A DNA stretch of 64,000 nt from Beaufortia kweichowensis (Eukaryota; Chordata; Actinopteri; Cypriniformes; Gastromyzontidae), in contig CM032804.1 of NCBI GenBank assembly GCA_019155185.1, positions 9,024,492 through 9,088,491 of the forward strand, read 5' to 3'. A program made the position numbers and the translations under genes. This document shows, in pieces, positions 11,828 through 24,549 of this stretch. Below the pieces are notes generated by a model. It had not been told where the DNA came from, did no database searches, and was given only the letters and a program-made list of their open reading frames with translations. Within the stretch, counting starts at the first letter, position 1, and each line of letters starts with the position of its first letter.

Positions 11828-14023
11828 ATGCCCAGCAGCTTAGCTCAGTCTATCATGTTTTTTGCTTCTTTTGTCATTTCTTTTGTGTTTCTTTCCCCCC
11901 CTCTTTATTGGTGTATGTATGTTCCTGCACAGAGTGTGCTTTTCCCCTTCAGCACTCAGGTCAGGGAACGGCTGCTCTACACAGGTAAAATTTTTTATCT
12001 CATTATAATGTTTAATCTACTTCTTGCTGTGATCATGCTGCTTTTGAACATTACAATGCTAAACTGCTGCTTTTTTATCTGAATATTATGATTGATTCAG
12101 AATATGTTTTATTGTGATGAATTTTTAAAATTCTGTGCATAATTTTAGATAACATACTGGCTTACACAGTAATATGTAGAATACATACAGGTTCAGCTGT
12201 CTATAAATCATTATTTAATTAAATATGAAATATTTTTATTATTTTATTATTATTTGTGGATAATATCTTTTTATTTAATTTATTTAATTTTAAAATGAGT
12301 TGGTGTTTAAAAATGAACTAAAACAAGAATAACAACAAAGATATTGTTAAGATATCCAGTACTGTGACAATAACCAAATACTGCAAAGTCCCAAGCAATT
12401 ATTGTGATATAAAACTTTAATACCGTCACGTGCCTGTACCAAAAATTTGATTTTGGCATTAACTTTAACTCATATGTAGTAAATGTTACTTGTGCTACTT
12501 CCTCCAATCAAGCATTTTCACATTCTAGTGTGAAATAAATCAGTTTTAGATGTTTTTAAGTTGTTTGGTAATGTAACTTTAATAAACTTTTAGTGTAATT
12601 TCTTCATCAAAACACTGCAGTTATACTTACTATGTTTGATAACTCATTGCATGTGAGTTGGTGTAACCGAGAGTGTTTATGTGTCTTTGTGTGTTCGTTC
12701 ACTTTAGAGAGCAGAAGACAAGGATTATTCCTTGAAATTAATGCTGATGGCTCAGTCAGAGGGTCTTCGGTACAAAGCCCCAACTGTAAGCAAACCTGTA
12801 CCTGCACTAATACAGTTAAATAGAATGTCTGCATTTACTTTACCTAGTAGCTTTACTTTTTATAATGGCCAGGCCAATACAAATGTGTGTTGATAACCCT
12901 ATCAAACAGAAGAGATTACACAATCAGACAATAGGAAATCTATATGACTGTGATTTAGTAAATAAATAATTTATTGTTTTAATGTGCTATATTAAAATCG
13001 TTTTGGTATTGTTTTTAGTGGAGGTTAGTGTTTGTGGTTTAAAGGTGTTTGATGTACTGCAGGTGTGCTGGAACTGCGCTCAGTGAAAGCGGGTGAGACA
13101 GTCATCAAAGGTGTGACTACATCTCTCTTCCTCTGTGTGAACAATGAAGGCATATTGAGAGGACAGGTATGAATACTCAATTTTAATACAGAAATATGTA
13201 ATATGCAATAGAGTTTACATTCATATTTTCTACACTAACAGTAAATAGCTAGGAAAGTATATCTAAAAGTCTAGAGGTTTATGGTAATTTAACAGTATTG
13301 CTTGGCAGCACCGTTTCATTTGTCTTATGTAAATGTCAGAAATGAATGATTTTTTAAAAGCATTACCCACAGACAGATCTGGTGTTACTGACTGACTGGT
13401 GGTAAAACCAACAACATCAGCCTATTTTTATATACATTTATTTTAAAACTGACATTTTAAAAAATAGTTATAGTGCAAAATAGATACATCAAATGTATTT
13501 AAGAGGAATAAAATCTACTGAATTGTGCTTTTGTCATTTTATTTTATATAGTATAATGTAAAATTACCATAAAAACTTATGTATTAACCAGTAAAACACA
13601 GGAAATAGAATGCATGAGACTGAACAAGCTGTTGTGCTAACACTAATGATGTCATTTCCATTAAATGCTGCAACACATCGGTTAATTTTTTTTCTCTTTC
13701 AGAAAGATTTTTCTGAAGAAGACTGCATCTTTAAGGAATTAATACTGGAAGATGGATATTCTTGTTTCCTGTCTCCACACAATGGACTTTCTGTGTCGCT
13801 GCTCTCAAAGCAGTCTAGGCAGAAGCACAGCCCTACACTTTCTCGGTTCCTCCCTATTATGAATAAACAGTTTACAGTTCCGGCGAGAGAAGAGGACAGT
13901 CAGATACAGGATGTGAAACAGCATCTTCAAGACGTGAACCTGGATTCTGACGACCCATTCGGAATGGGACATCAGTCACACATCCAAAGCTTTTTCAGCC
14001 CCAGTCTGCATACTAAGAAATGA
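11828..14023 (+). CDS. fgf21: Fibroblast growth factor 21, endocrine FGF
   Basis: Four exons: 11828-11984, 12708-12785, 13063-13166, 13703-14023 (phases 1,1,0; 219 aa from the first ATG, 210 aa from the ATG at 11855). FGF21 is a secreted liver/adipose hormone acting through FGFR and beta-Klotho. A hydrophobic signal-type segment (FFASFVISFVFL) leads into the beta-trefoil core: RERLLYT, FLEINADGSVRGS, SPNCVLELRSVKAGETVIKG, LFLCVNNEG, then CIFKELILEDGYSCFLSP. The C-terminus keeps DPFGM and a late FSPSL, matching the SDPLSM/DPFGL plus SPS elements that bind beta-Klotho in mammalian FGF21 and FGF19. FGF19 is the main alternative; neighbours kcna7, hsd17b14 and bcat2 match the human FGF21 locus. 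One more exon than mammalian FGF21 is apparent in this model, since the core is split at 12785/13063. Confidence 0.85.
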
Positions 14024-14295
14024 AGACTATCAAACAGTAGTTATGGAGAAAGACTTTACATTGTAACCGGACTGCAACGTTAACAAATTGTTCAGTTTAT
14101 GGTGTTTTGTTACCAGAAACTATTTATTTAAATTTATTTATTTATTTACTATTGTATAATAATTATTATTTAATGTAATTAATGTTTGAAATGTTTATAT
14201 AACATGGTGGAAATCTGTAAAAAGTAGATTCCTCCTTCAGTGTGTGGGTTTTTTTGGATTTCAAGAGGCATGATGTTTGTGTGATAAAAAGTTTT

Positions 14296-14301
14296 AATAA
14301 A
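14296..14301 (+). terminator. fgf21 polyadenylation signal
   Basis: AATAAA 273 nt after the fgf21 stop codon. Confidence 0.5.
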
Positions 14302-14667
14302 TATAAATACACAAACATGGTCACATTAACACATTTCACAGAGCACATACATGCCTTATTTTTCATATGACCTAAAAATGCATTTTTAATTACACACAAG
14401 TAAACACGCCTCTCATTTACAGCATTTCAATAGTGTCACTGAGTACAGCAATAATATCAGCAGCAGCAGGTAATTCAAACTCAACTCTAAAGAATTCCAG
14501 ATGAATGATGCTTAAGACTGACACACAAATCCCTGGAACATTCATGGCGGCAAGTGGGTGACAGAATACATGACATTTAAATGACACAGAGTTTCTTACT
14601 ATGAATAAGTCTGTTATATATGTCAAGAACTATAGTTAGATCTTTATAGTTTTTTAGGGTACAAATG

Positions 14668-14673
14668 TTTATT
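14668..14673 (-). terminator. kcna7 polyadenylation signal
   Basis: AATAAA on the minus strand, 531 nt after the kcna7 stop codon. Confidence 0.45.
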
Positions 14674-15203
14674 GCACAACACTGCTTAGCTTATGGCCGT
14701 AACTCTTTGAATAGATAAAAATAGTTGCAAACGAATACATTCAGTGTTTTAATGTTCCCACCAGAACATTTTGTATAGATGTTAAATTTGCACTCCCTGA
14801 ACTTTTCTCTAAAATATGACTTTTATGAATATGACTATAAAATTAGACACTTACATTAGATTTTAGCAGGTCACCTCAGATCACATGACCAGAAAACCAC
14901 ACTCTTAATCCTGCTTACTGGACTCTTTAATTCACAAAACGAAAGTTCACCTTTTTAATTTGTTATTGCTGGTCTTTGAAGTTTTTGACGTCTTCATACT
15001 TTTCCTCTGTAGTATGTCGTCTTCTGACTGCTGCATGTGAATTTTTCTAAATGTTCCTTCTATGTTGCATGCTGTCATTTTTTTACCCACACACTTCTTA
15101 CTTTCGCCTTAATGCACATATTCAGAGTCACAGGGAGACAACAGCCAATGAACGTGGCACAAGACAACCTCTCTCTCTTTTTCTCTCACTGACCTCCAGT
15201 CTC

Positions 15204-18200
15204 TCAGACTTGGGTGACCAGTGGCTCCCGTAGACAAATGGACCCTCCTCTTTGCTCTACAGCCTGCCCAGAGCAAAGGCCAGCAAGTAGAGTTCCATTG
15301 AGAGGAGTGCAGATCCCCCTGTAGGCTGTACTTCCATCCAGAGGAACATAGTCTCCCTGTTCCTCTTGCCCTTCATCACCCTCCTCTTCCTCCCCTTCTT
15401 CCTCCCAAAGCGATGTGCTGACATGGGTGTACTCCTGGTTGTCCTCGCACTCCATTTCACGGTGGTAGAAGTAGCTGAAGTTGGAAACGATCACAGGAAC
15501 AGGAAGTGAGATGGTGAGCACACCGGCTATAGCACACATGGAACCCACCAGCTTTCCGCTCACCGTCACTGGGTACATATCGCCGTATCCCACTGTTGTC
15601 ATGGAGACCACAGCCCACCAGAAGGCTTCTGGGATGCTGGTGAAAGCCGTGTCTGGGCTGTCCACCTCTGCAAAGTAAACAGCACTGGAGAATATAATAA
15701 CTCCGATGAAAAGAAAGAAGATGAGCAGGGCCAGTTCTCTTAAGCTGGCCTTCAGTGTCTGGCCCAAAATTTGAAGACCTTTGGAGTGGCGAGACAGCTT
15801 AAAGATCCTAAACACTCTCACGAGACGGATGACCCTAATGATGGCCAAAGACATGCTTGGCGTGGCTCCCTTGGACTTGGCCAGCTCGGTTCCAAGCGTG
15901 ACGAAGTAGGGAATGATAGCAAAGAAGTCTATGATGTTCATCACATCCTTAAAGAAGACCATCTTACTGGGAGAGCAGGTAAAACGCATCACAAGTTCAA
16001 AGGAGAACCAGCAGATGCATATGGTCTCTACCAGGAAGAACGGATCGTGGAAGGGAGAGAAGACAGGCATGGTAATGTTTTCGACATTGAGATAAGGCTG
16101 GTACATGTCTTGCTGGAAAACAAAGAAAAAGGTGGGAAGGAGAAGGATTAAGGAAAGAATTGAAAAAAGAGAGAAAGAAAAGAAAAAATGAATAGATGAG
16201 ACTTCATAACAATGATGACCAGTGTTGGGTAAGTTTTTTTTAAGATCAACTTTGTCAGTAATTTTCAAAGTAATTGCATTACTCATTACTTCATTCTGTA
16301 TTGATATCTGTATCTGTATTAACCACAATTACAGGAACAATAGAAATGAGACTAAAATAAGGATAAATCTAATCCACATTAAACATTACCTGTAAACATT
16401 ACATTTTTCAATACTTTCATATGAACTTCAACAAAATTACCTTTTTATGAAATTTGAAATGCTTTCTAATTCATTTTTACACAAACTTGCATAAATTTAG
16501 ATTTTTAAATTCAATATTAATTTACACAAAATTGTTAAAAATATTTACAGTATTTAATGCAAGTATATCATAAGCAAATATTATTACTTAAAATGTAAAT
16601 TACTAACAAAATGATGAAAAGTCTCTTTATAATCATTTACACCCAACACTGATGATGACATTCAAAAACATGCATGGACATGGTGTGAACTGGGTTTTAA
16701 GTACCGAAAACATTAAATAAAAATAAGCAGTTTTAATGATTCTATAATATAATAAGAAATCTAACTAAACTTCAATTAAGCTTTATGCTCTTATCTTATC
16801 CCAGACTTTGGTCAGTTCATAAAGCTTGGATACGTACTGTAATTAGGAGTCTGTTATCTTTATTATTTACTGTTGTACTTAATGTCTGGCACAAGGAACT
16901 GCATTAAAAACTGATCTAGATTTCTGATCTGTGTTTCTGCATGCATGCATGCACAAATGTATTTGAGTTGATTGATGTCTCTGTTGAGGTCAAACATGCT
17001 TTGCCTGACTGAAACCACTTGTTTTCTCATTTCACACCCACTTCATTGCTGTCAGGGTCATAGAGCACGACCTTTAAGGCCTTCAAGGGCCATTACTGCA
17101 CTTTGTCACTCCATAAGAAATCTTTAGTCCATATCTGAACAGGCTAAAACAACCAATGTTGGATAAAGTTCCACATTAAGATCAATCAATTGAGCTTAAC
17201 TGGTACTATCACAGTTAAAATCCTAGGATGGACACTTGCTGATCAAATGTGTACCATTAATGCACTGAGCATGATGAAAAGTTCTAAAGTGTAATACTAA
17301 ATTGTGTTTGTTTACATGGAAAACAGATTTGAGAAAAGTTTGACAGAAGATTAGATGTGTGTGTAATCTTGTTGGCTGTTAAATGTTCCCTGTGATAGTA
17401 CAGCACGTGCTTATTCTGATTTTGCTTGAGTCATCAAAAGATTTTATAGAAGTGTACATTTCAATACCGAGTTCAGCCATTGAGTCGGTCTGTTTATGAA
17501 TACAAGCTCTCGTTTCTGTGTTAATGTGCTTTGAAGGGTTGTCCTTACTCTAAAAATATCACCTGAGATCTCTAAGGTGAAACCTGAGAATGTGCGCCTC
17601 ATCTCTCTCTCTCGCTTTACCCCAGCGTTAGTTTACTTGTCTGCTGTTATCCCTGCAGAATTACTGAGCTGTCTTGGCAGCATGTTGGTTACATGCTTGT
17701 GCCCATGTATTTGGATGGCTGATGGGAAACAAATTTGATACTCTTCATTGACTTTCACTTCTTGCCTGCGACCCACCCGATGTCTGCTTTTTGCCTCACT
17801 CGATCAGTCACAGACGCTCTTTCATTCTGTCACCTGTCATCTTGTCATTTCTCATCTTCTTTCCTTTTTTTCTATCTGTGCAAGTCAGGTGCATCTTTCT
17901 ACACAGTCTGTTTTCCTGCTGTCCCCCTCGAGCTCACTGAAGTCTCTGTGTATCAGATTTAACGACACTTCTAAAATAATCTTAGCAATAAGCCCTCTCT
18001 TTTACAGTCTCTCTCACTTTCTAACTGTCCTTCTCGGCCTTATCTTTCTTTATTTCTTTCTGTGATCTCTTACACTTTTTCCCAAAATGCAATGTGTTCA
18101 TCTACAACTATAAATTTAAACCTCTGGGGTTTGCTGCAAGTTAATAGTCATGTCTTTGTCTTTAATATTATGTGTAGGTAGGTAGTCTTGTCAACAGTAA

Positions 18201-19479
18201 GATACTGATAAAGTTTGGCTCTCTATTACCATCTCTGTTTAAAACATAAAATTGCAGATTACTTAACATACTTTATTACATGGGATGATGTAAAACAACG
18301 TCAAACTTTCCTACAAAACTGGACTCAACAGCTCAAATTATAAATCATTTTATAACCCTTCTGTATTGGGGTATGGTAAGGGTTTTAAACAATTATTTTT
18401 TATATACTTGCTCAATAACTTATTTTTGTTTAAAACCAAACCAAAAAAGTTACGGATTGCAACTAAATCACAGTCAAAGTACATCTGAAGTTGTAATTAG
18501 CGACTATAAAATTTACCTTATTGCATTAAAGCTATTTAAGAGAGGATATGCGATATAAAATGTCATGTAGGCATCATGTTATTCTAATAAATAAATTATA
18601 TGATTATATAAATCATAATTTTATCTCTATGACTAAAAACTACAAAGGTTTTTGTATGAATCTTATTTAGGACAACACTATTAGCCTTGTGGTTGCACCA
18701 CAGTGGTGGTCTTGTGAATATTTTGTGAGCAATAACAAACCTAAAAGTTGTATTGTGAAATTTTTGTGTTTACTTTTTTCTTTCACCTCTCTTAGCTCCT
18801 TCTCTGTTCTGAATACAGGCAGCGTCTCCAAACAGAAGATGAGGATGGAGACCACAATCACCATCACGCTAATGATGGCGATGATACGCGCACCTCCCGA
18901 AGATTCTGGGTGTTCAAAGAGCATCCACAGCTTGCGCTGGATCTCATTCTCTGGCAGGGGCCGAGGAATCTCCTTAGCGAAGCCCTCGTCCTCCTTAAAC
19001 CGAGCCATGATGTCCTCTCCCAGCTCATAAAAACGCAGTTCATCCATAAAGATGTCCAGAGGAACATTGGCAGGCCGCCGTAATCGACCTCCGGACTGAT
19101 AGAAGTAGAGAATGGCATCAAAGCAGAACCGGTTGCGATCCAGGAAGATCTCATTGCGTAGAGGGTCAAAGTACCGCAGGCGACGTTCTGGGTCTCCAAG
19201 CAGAGAGTCGGGGAACTGGGCCAGGGTGCGGATCTGCGTCTCATAGCGCATACCCGATACGTTGATGGCCAAACGTTCAGACAGCGCCCAGCCTCCTCTC
19301 CACAACGACCCAGATCTTCGACGTTCTTTCTTCTTCTCACACTTCTCTTTGTCTCCTTTCTCTGCTTTGTTGCGCTGGTCCTTGAGTTTCTTGTCACTTT
19401 CGCTAATGTCTTCATCTACTTGTGTTTTCTCCTCTGTAATGTTCTCCGATCCTCCTCCCCCCTTGTCAACTTTGTCCAT
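15204..19479 (-). CDS. kcna7: Voltage-gated potassium channel Kv1.7
   Basis: Two coding exons, 19479-18787 and 16112-15204, joined in phase 0 (533 aa). It forms a tetrameric Shaker-type delayed-rectifier channel in the plasma membrane. The T1 domain (about residues 69-160) has ERLAINVSGMRYET and YYQSGGRLRRP-type sequence (here FYQSGGRLRRP); S4 is RVIRLVRVFRIFKLSRHSKG; the filter is TTVGYGD near residue 385; S6 has the PVPVIVSNF motif. A coding intron between S1 and S2 is unusual for Kv1 genes but known for KCNA7, and the C-terminal PLVTQV resembles KCNA7's PDZ-type ending. ATG 19479-19477 is the first in-frame Met; the frame stays open upstream without an ATG until a stop. The 68 residues before T1 are highly charged (K/E/R-rich), longer than in mammals. 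The S1-S2 loop contains an NFT-free but NIT-bearing stretch (ENITMP), a probable glycosylation site. Confidence 0.93.
16220..16651. mobile_element. Non-autonomous hAT-type element (MITE) in kcna7 intron
   Basis: The 432-bp element begins CAGTGTTGGGT and ends with its inverse ACCCAACACTG. It is flanked by a perfect 8-bp direct repeat ATGATGAC (16212-16219 and 16652-16659), the target duplication size of hAT transposons. The interior is AT-rich with repeated GTAATT/ATTACT-type motifs and no transposase ORF. Confidence 0.85.
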
Positions 19480-19821
19480 TGCTTCTTCTTTCTTTGGTTT
19501 TCTGTTCTGCACGTGGGACCTCGTAGTTTCCTCTATACTCTCTCTGTTACTTTGGGTAGAAAAGGTCAAACACAACCATATGATTTAACCATGAAACATC
19601 AATTAGCAGAGCAGGTGTGTATGAAGATGCAAATACAACCCTGTGAGTTTAAGTATAAAACTTTGATCAAGGTTGTGGGTAAAAGTTAAACAGAAGTCAA
19701 AAACTTTTCAAAAGAATAAAGTGGTTCAGTTGTTTTGCCACAAAACATCTATGAAATGAAATATTAGAAATACAGAGGCACATGTCTTCGATTTTGAGAA
19801 GAGAATTTTCCACTCACTTAC

Positions 19822-19960
19822 CCTTTGCCAACAGTGCCCGTAGATCCAGAATAATTACCGTGGGGCTGTCCGTGTTTCTTGCCTAACTCCACGACACCAT
19901 GAGCTTTGCATCTACAGTCCCCCCTTCTGCCAGTCTGACTACCCTATTAAAGGGTATTTA
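19822..19960 (-). other. Probable non-coding 5' exon of kcna7
   Basis: On the minus strand GGCAAAGG is followed by a consensus donor GTAAGTGAGTG at 19821-19811. Upstream ATGs in this segment run into stops quickly, so it is best read as 5' UTR spliced to the first coding exon, perhaps at the acceptor CTACCCAAAG near 19555. The 5' end is not defined. Confidence 0.45.
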
Positions 19961-20966
19961 TCCAACTAGGGGTTGTTTTCTTCAGTACACACTGAACCAT
20001 AAGCTCTGTCCTGCCCTCTGTAAATGCAGTAAGAAGACTTAAAGCTGTTTGTAGGTCACTGTCTTCACTCTCTCCCCTCACACTAGCTGTGGCTCTAGGG
20101 AATGCTGTCATGTTGAAATTCAATCCAGATCCCCTCGTCCCCTCAACAGCTCATTGCCCTAAACATCTTCACACCAACACCACCTTAAAATGCCAGTCTC
20201 TCTCGTTATGTCTTTTTATCTATTTTATCTATTTTAATCGTACCTTTTTCAAGATGTACAAAAATAAAAAAGTTTACAATAACACTGTAGTTTTTCCCCT
20301 TTTCACATAAGTAATACTGTTCTTTGTAAATAAGGAGCATTAAAAAATAAAAGTTGGATAAATAATATTTTATTGTTTTTATTGTTAAGGTAAACAAATC
20401 TTAACTGGTCCAACACGTTACAGTTTAAAGGGTTTAAACACAGGCATAATCTGAATAATTGTACTTTTCACATAGAAGCAGTAGCAATAATTATAAAAGT
20501 GACCTCATGATTTCTTCAAAAGATCATAAAAGATCCCACCCCGAAGTTTAAAACCGTGAATACAGCATGCAGATAAGTGTTTTATTACCATATTGCAATT
20601 CCTCTCATAATTTACATCTAACACATGTATACAACACAAGCACGATTGTTTCTACTGTATGTAACCCTTCTTATCATATTCCTGAAAGTGTCCTATAGGT
20701 AAAAGACTACAGCAAACTGTCATATTACGTCACTGCCGTGAAAGTTTCCAGGCAGAAGTGACTTATAAATCGACCTAGTCGTACATTTAAAACGAAGTCA
20801 AAGGTTTAGAAGATAAATCCAAAACTACAAGTCCCATAACCCACGTGACATATCTGTTGACAGACGCATGATTTTAGCTACTTCTCTATCCGCTGATTCC
20901 AGTACAGTGGAAACCGATTGTTCAGCAGTCAGATGGTCTCAATCTTTCTGCGCGTAAAGTTTTATT
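19961..20966. other. Divergent intergenic region between kcna7 and hsd17b14
   Basis: No coding exon was seen. A CRE-like TTACGTCACT lies at about 20725-20734, 240 nt upstream of the hsd17b14 ATG. The rest is AT-rich. Confidence 0.5.
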
Positions 20967-22677
20967 ATGGCTTCTGCTCAACGATATTTTAACAAAGTGG
21001 TTATCGTTACTGGAGGCTCTAAAGGCATTGGAAGAGGCATCGTTCAAGTGTTCGGTAAGCAACTTTACAGTGTTTTCGTGAAAATACGACAAGTAAGCAA
21101 ATCAAACACAATACATGTCTACTTTTGCAGTGCAAAACGGAGCCAAAGTTGTGTTCTGCGCACGAGGAGGTATGACATACTAAACTTTATGTGCTTGTAT
21201 CTAGACTTGCATACATAATCTGAAAGGTTTACGCTTATTTTACCTTTGAATGCAATTTACTTTGAAACTAACCACTATATAGTGGAAGATGGTCAGTGTC
21301 TGGAGTCTGCGCTGAATAAGGAAGGGCCGGGCTCGTGCATGTTTGTGTCTTGTGACATGTCCAAAGAGGATGACATCAAGGTACGCGCATGCTTTCATGT
21401 ACCGTTACACTTATTTGGCTCTGTATCAACAATATTTTTATTTATGCCCTTAAGCGATTGATAAATGTAACGGTGGGCCACTTTGGACAAATAGACTGTT
21501 TGGTAAACAACGCTGGATGGCGTAAGTCGACTTTTATTTACTTTTAACACGCTCATCTCATATATTGTCTAATATCATTGCAACATATTTCCTGTCTTTC
21601 CCTATACAAAAATCTGTTTCCCTATATGACCTTGTGTCTTTTATATGTATTTCAATACATCATATTTCTGTATGGGTCTACCCTTAGATATTTATATTGT
21701 TTTATATCATTCTACAATTTGTGTAACAATTGTTCATATCTGTTAAATGTTATGTCTATTTAAAATGCATTGTGGTACATTAGACCCTTCTCACAAGGCC
21801 ACAGATGACACTACAGCAGAGGAGTTTAAAGACCTGCTTAATCTGAACCTCATAAGTTACTTTCTTACTTCTAAGGTAATTAAGGCCCTCCATAATGTCT
21901 TATGTTTGAAAAGGGTTATACTAAATCTATAATGACTACAAAAAATTGATTTCTCTTTTTCACTATCTCTTAACAGTATACTTTACCCTACTTGCGCAAA
22001 ACGCAAGGTAACATTATCAATATATCCAGCCTGGTGGCCTCTATAGGTCAGAAACATGCTGCTCCGTATGTGGCAACCAAGGTGATTTTCTAATTGTGTT
22101 AAATGCGGAGGCTTTACAATACGATTATCATATAAATTTGGATTGACTGTAATACTCATATAAATCCACTAGGGGGCGATCATTGCCATGACTAAAGCAA
22201 TGGCCGTGGATGAGAGTCGGTATCAAGTGAGAGTCAATTGGTGAGTGACTTGATGATCCTGTCCTTTAAAATGTTTATCTATGCTATTTGTGCTTTTTTC
22301 AATTTCCTTTTTTCATATAAAATCCCAGTCAATGAACATGAGGAATAAATTCTCTTTAATAGCATCTCTCCAGGTAATGTGATGACACCTTTGTGGGAGG
22401 AACTTGCTAGCCACACTGAAAACTCTTCTGCTACTATTAAAGATGGAGAAAATGCACAGGTAAATAACTTGAGGATTGTTGTCCATTTGATTTTCCATGG
22501 TAAAGTAACATGTTTCTTACGTCTACTCAACAGCTGATTGGTCGAATGGGAACGGAGGCTGAGAGTGGATTGGCTGCCCTGTTCCTGGCAGCTGATGCTA
22601 CTTTCTGTACTGGGATAGATTTGTTTCTGAGTGGAGGGGCTGAACTTAACTACGGCTTCAAAAGCCAGGTTCCATAA
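20967..22677 (+). CDS. hsd17b14: 17-beta-hydroxysteroid dehydrogenase 14 (short-chain dehydrogenase)
   Basis: Nine exons in phase: 20967-21054, 21131-21169, 21283-21380, 21455-21521, 21784-21875, 21977-22081, 22173-22240, 22363-22459, 22534-22677 (265 aa; human protein 270). This is a classical SDR of the cytosol that oxidises the 17-beta hydroxyl of estradiol and related alcohols with NAD+, with in vivo substrates still debated. It shows the Rossmann motif TGGSKGIG (residues 15-22), NNAG (about 93-96), NIINISS with the catalytic Ser near 146, and YVATK with Tyr159 and Lys163. VRVNCISPGNVMTPLWEEL and FCTGIDLFLSGGAEL closely match HSD17B14 (DHRS10). It starts at the first ATG after a GC-moderate promoter and lies divergent from kcna7. 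Confidence 0.95.
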
Positions 22678-22830
22678 TTGAACTAGATTAACAAAATATG
22701 ATTTTGTTCCATTTTTTCATTCCACAGTTTTAATGCTTGCCACGGTGCTGCTAATTTGCATTTTTTAGCACAAATTAATCAGTGTTTTTTTCTTAAAATC
22801 ATGGCACTTTTTAAATCATACTAAATATTT

Positions 22831-22900
22831 ACATTTACAGTGATTCAGTTTTGCACATGCTTTTATCCAAAGTGACTTAAAAACAAGGGAGCATTTACCT
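22831..22900 (-). repeat. V-SINE core fragment
   Basis: CATGCTTTTATCCAAAGTGA is the reverse complement of the conserved fish V-SINE core (TTTGGATAAAAGC-type). Only the 3' part of the SINE remains. Confidence 0.55.
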
Positions 22901-22984
22901 TTTCGTCTCAAACATAAGTAACTGAATTCATTTAAAAGACATAAGATGTAGTAGTATACATTTAAGTATATACATTAACTCTTA

Positions 22985-23190
22985 AAATTAAGGGTGCTTT
23001 ACAATGCCATATAAGAACCATTTTTGGCTAAAAGACCTTTAATATAAAAATCTTTTTGTTTCACTAAAGGTTCCTTGTTTAAAAAGGGTTTTTATGATCA
23101 AAAAAGAAAGAAAGAAAGTGAATGAGTGAATGATTCTTTGGGATCAAATTTTTTTTGCTGTGAAGAACATTTTGTAGAACGTTGTTTTTT
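22985..23190. repeat. Degraded interspersed repeat (AGAACC/GGTTCC type)
   Basis: The motifs AAGAACCATTTTTGGCTAAA, AAAGGTTCC, AAAAAGGGTTTTTATGAT and GTGAAGAACATTTTGTAGAA resemble a cyprinid repeat built from 'ggttctttaaagaacc' words. A short AAAG tandem lies at 23105-23118. Confidence 0.45.
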
Positions 23191-24549
23191 TATAATGTTG
23201 GCCTAAAGTACATATTCTCAGATTCCTATTAATTTACAGCTGTAACATACTGTATCATGATATTCATTATTATAAGTTTACTGAACATCTGAGTAATCAG
23301 GTGAAAATAAATTTTACTACTTAACATGTAGCACTTTAATGCTGACATATGATATGTTGAAAGGTGCACACATTTTTGAATTACAAATGTCTATACAATA
23401 GAAGCTGAAATATTTTTATGAAGTATCTCTAATAATCATGAAAGGTTTTAATATGGTTTTTCTGTTCTTAAATTGAGAATGTAATGTTATTGCATAATCA
23501 TTTCATAAAAGGGACCTGTGAATTACTGCGCTATGTTGATTCCTCATTGCTGTAAAAATACAGACCGTCATGTCAGTTTGTTGTTGTCAGACTTTGTAAT
23601 CTTTGAAATTTTAAAGACTCTTAAAGGATTGTGATCTATTTTTTGGTTATGCAAAACTGTACTAATTAAAAATCAAACTTTGGCTAATTTGTTTTGTAAA
23701 TGATTTCATAGCTGTTGTTCAAGAAAATCCTTTTAATCAGAGCTATCTGTCATGCCTTTAACAGAGGATTTATGCCTACTAGAGTAACTAATAACATGAA
23801 TAATATGTTTATTGAAATTTTGCAAAATTATGCAAATGACAACTAAAACACTTTTTTGTTGTTTAATGTAGAGCCACGTGGCTTTGTTTACAGTTATTAA
23901 CCACAGTTTCTAGTATATTTTATTTTTAGACCAGTTCAAAGTATTGACAAAATATACTCCCCCAAATTCCCGCAAACCAATCGTTTAACTGGTTTAGACC
24001 AACGCCTCGCATTCAAAGCAATGAATGGTTCCAGCATGACCTTGTTTAACGCCATCTAAATGAGTTGACTCGGTGGCGCCTCTCTATCCAATCAAATGCA
24101 AGAGATCTGTCACGCCCCCTATGGGTTTTATTAACCCCTTAAAGACTAATATTATTTGGGAATACAGATGCATTTAAAAAAATAGGCTGTGAATGTGCCA
24201 TACGTCTTTATTAAATACAGCAGTGTCGTGTACCATTAGGGGTCAGAAATATACAAATACCCAAATCCTACTCAAAATATATCCGTGTTTGTTTGTACGG
24301 CGATAGCCAACAATATATGAATGTAATATAATCACATACAGGATTTCAAACAACACTAATACATATATAGCTCTCAGCAATTAAAATTTTTATGAATGAG
24401 CCCTAAAGAAAATTTTTTAAAAAAATCGCACGACTTCTTCCCATTCAAAACGCCGTGAATATTACCGCCATTACGGCAGGCGTCCAATCCGGAACGCTGA
24501 GATCCCGCAGTTGCTCCCTTACGGACTAGTTTACCATTCATCCGCAGCA

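Larger units (their letters stand above)
14024..15203. other. Convergent 3' UTRs of fgf21 and kcna7
   Basis: Plus-strand AATAAA at 14296-14301 would end fgf21. TTTATT at 14668-14673 is an AATAAA on the minus strand, placed to end kcna7. No coding potential was seen between them. Confidence 0.6.
22678..24549. other. Intergenic region hsd17b14 to bcat2
   Basis: Apart from two repeat remnants (22831-22900 and 22985-23190, listed separately) the DNA is AT-rich and without recognisable exons. From about 24000 it becomes less AT-rich toward the bcat2 start, consistent with a promoter. Confidence 0.5.

Noticed and set aside
15771..16151. 126-codon open frame on the plus strand
   Set aside because: It is antisense to the kcna7 S2-S4 coding exon and has no protein-like features; the minus frame carries unmistakable Kv1 sequence.
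18864..19415. 183-codon alternative frame on the minus strand
   Set aside because: It overlaps the kcna7 T1 exon in another frame; the conserved frame explains the sequence.
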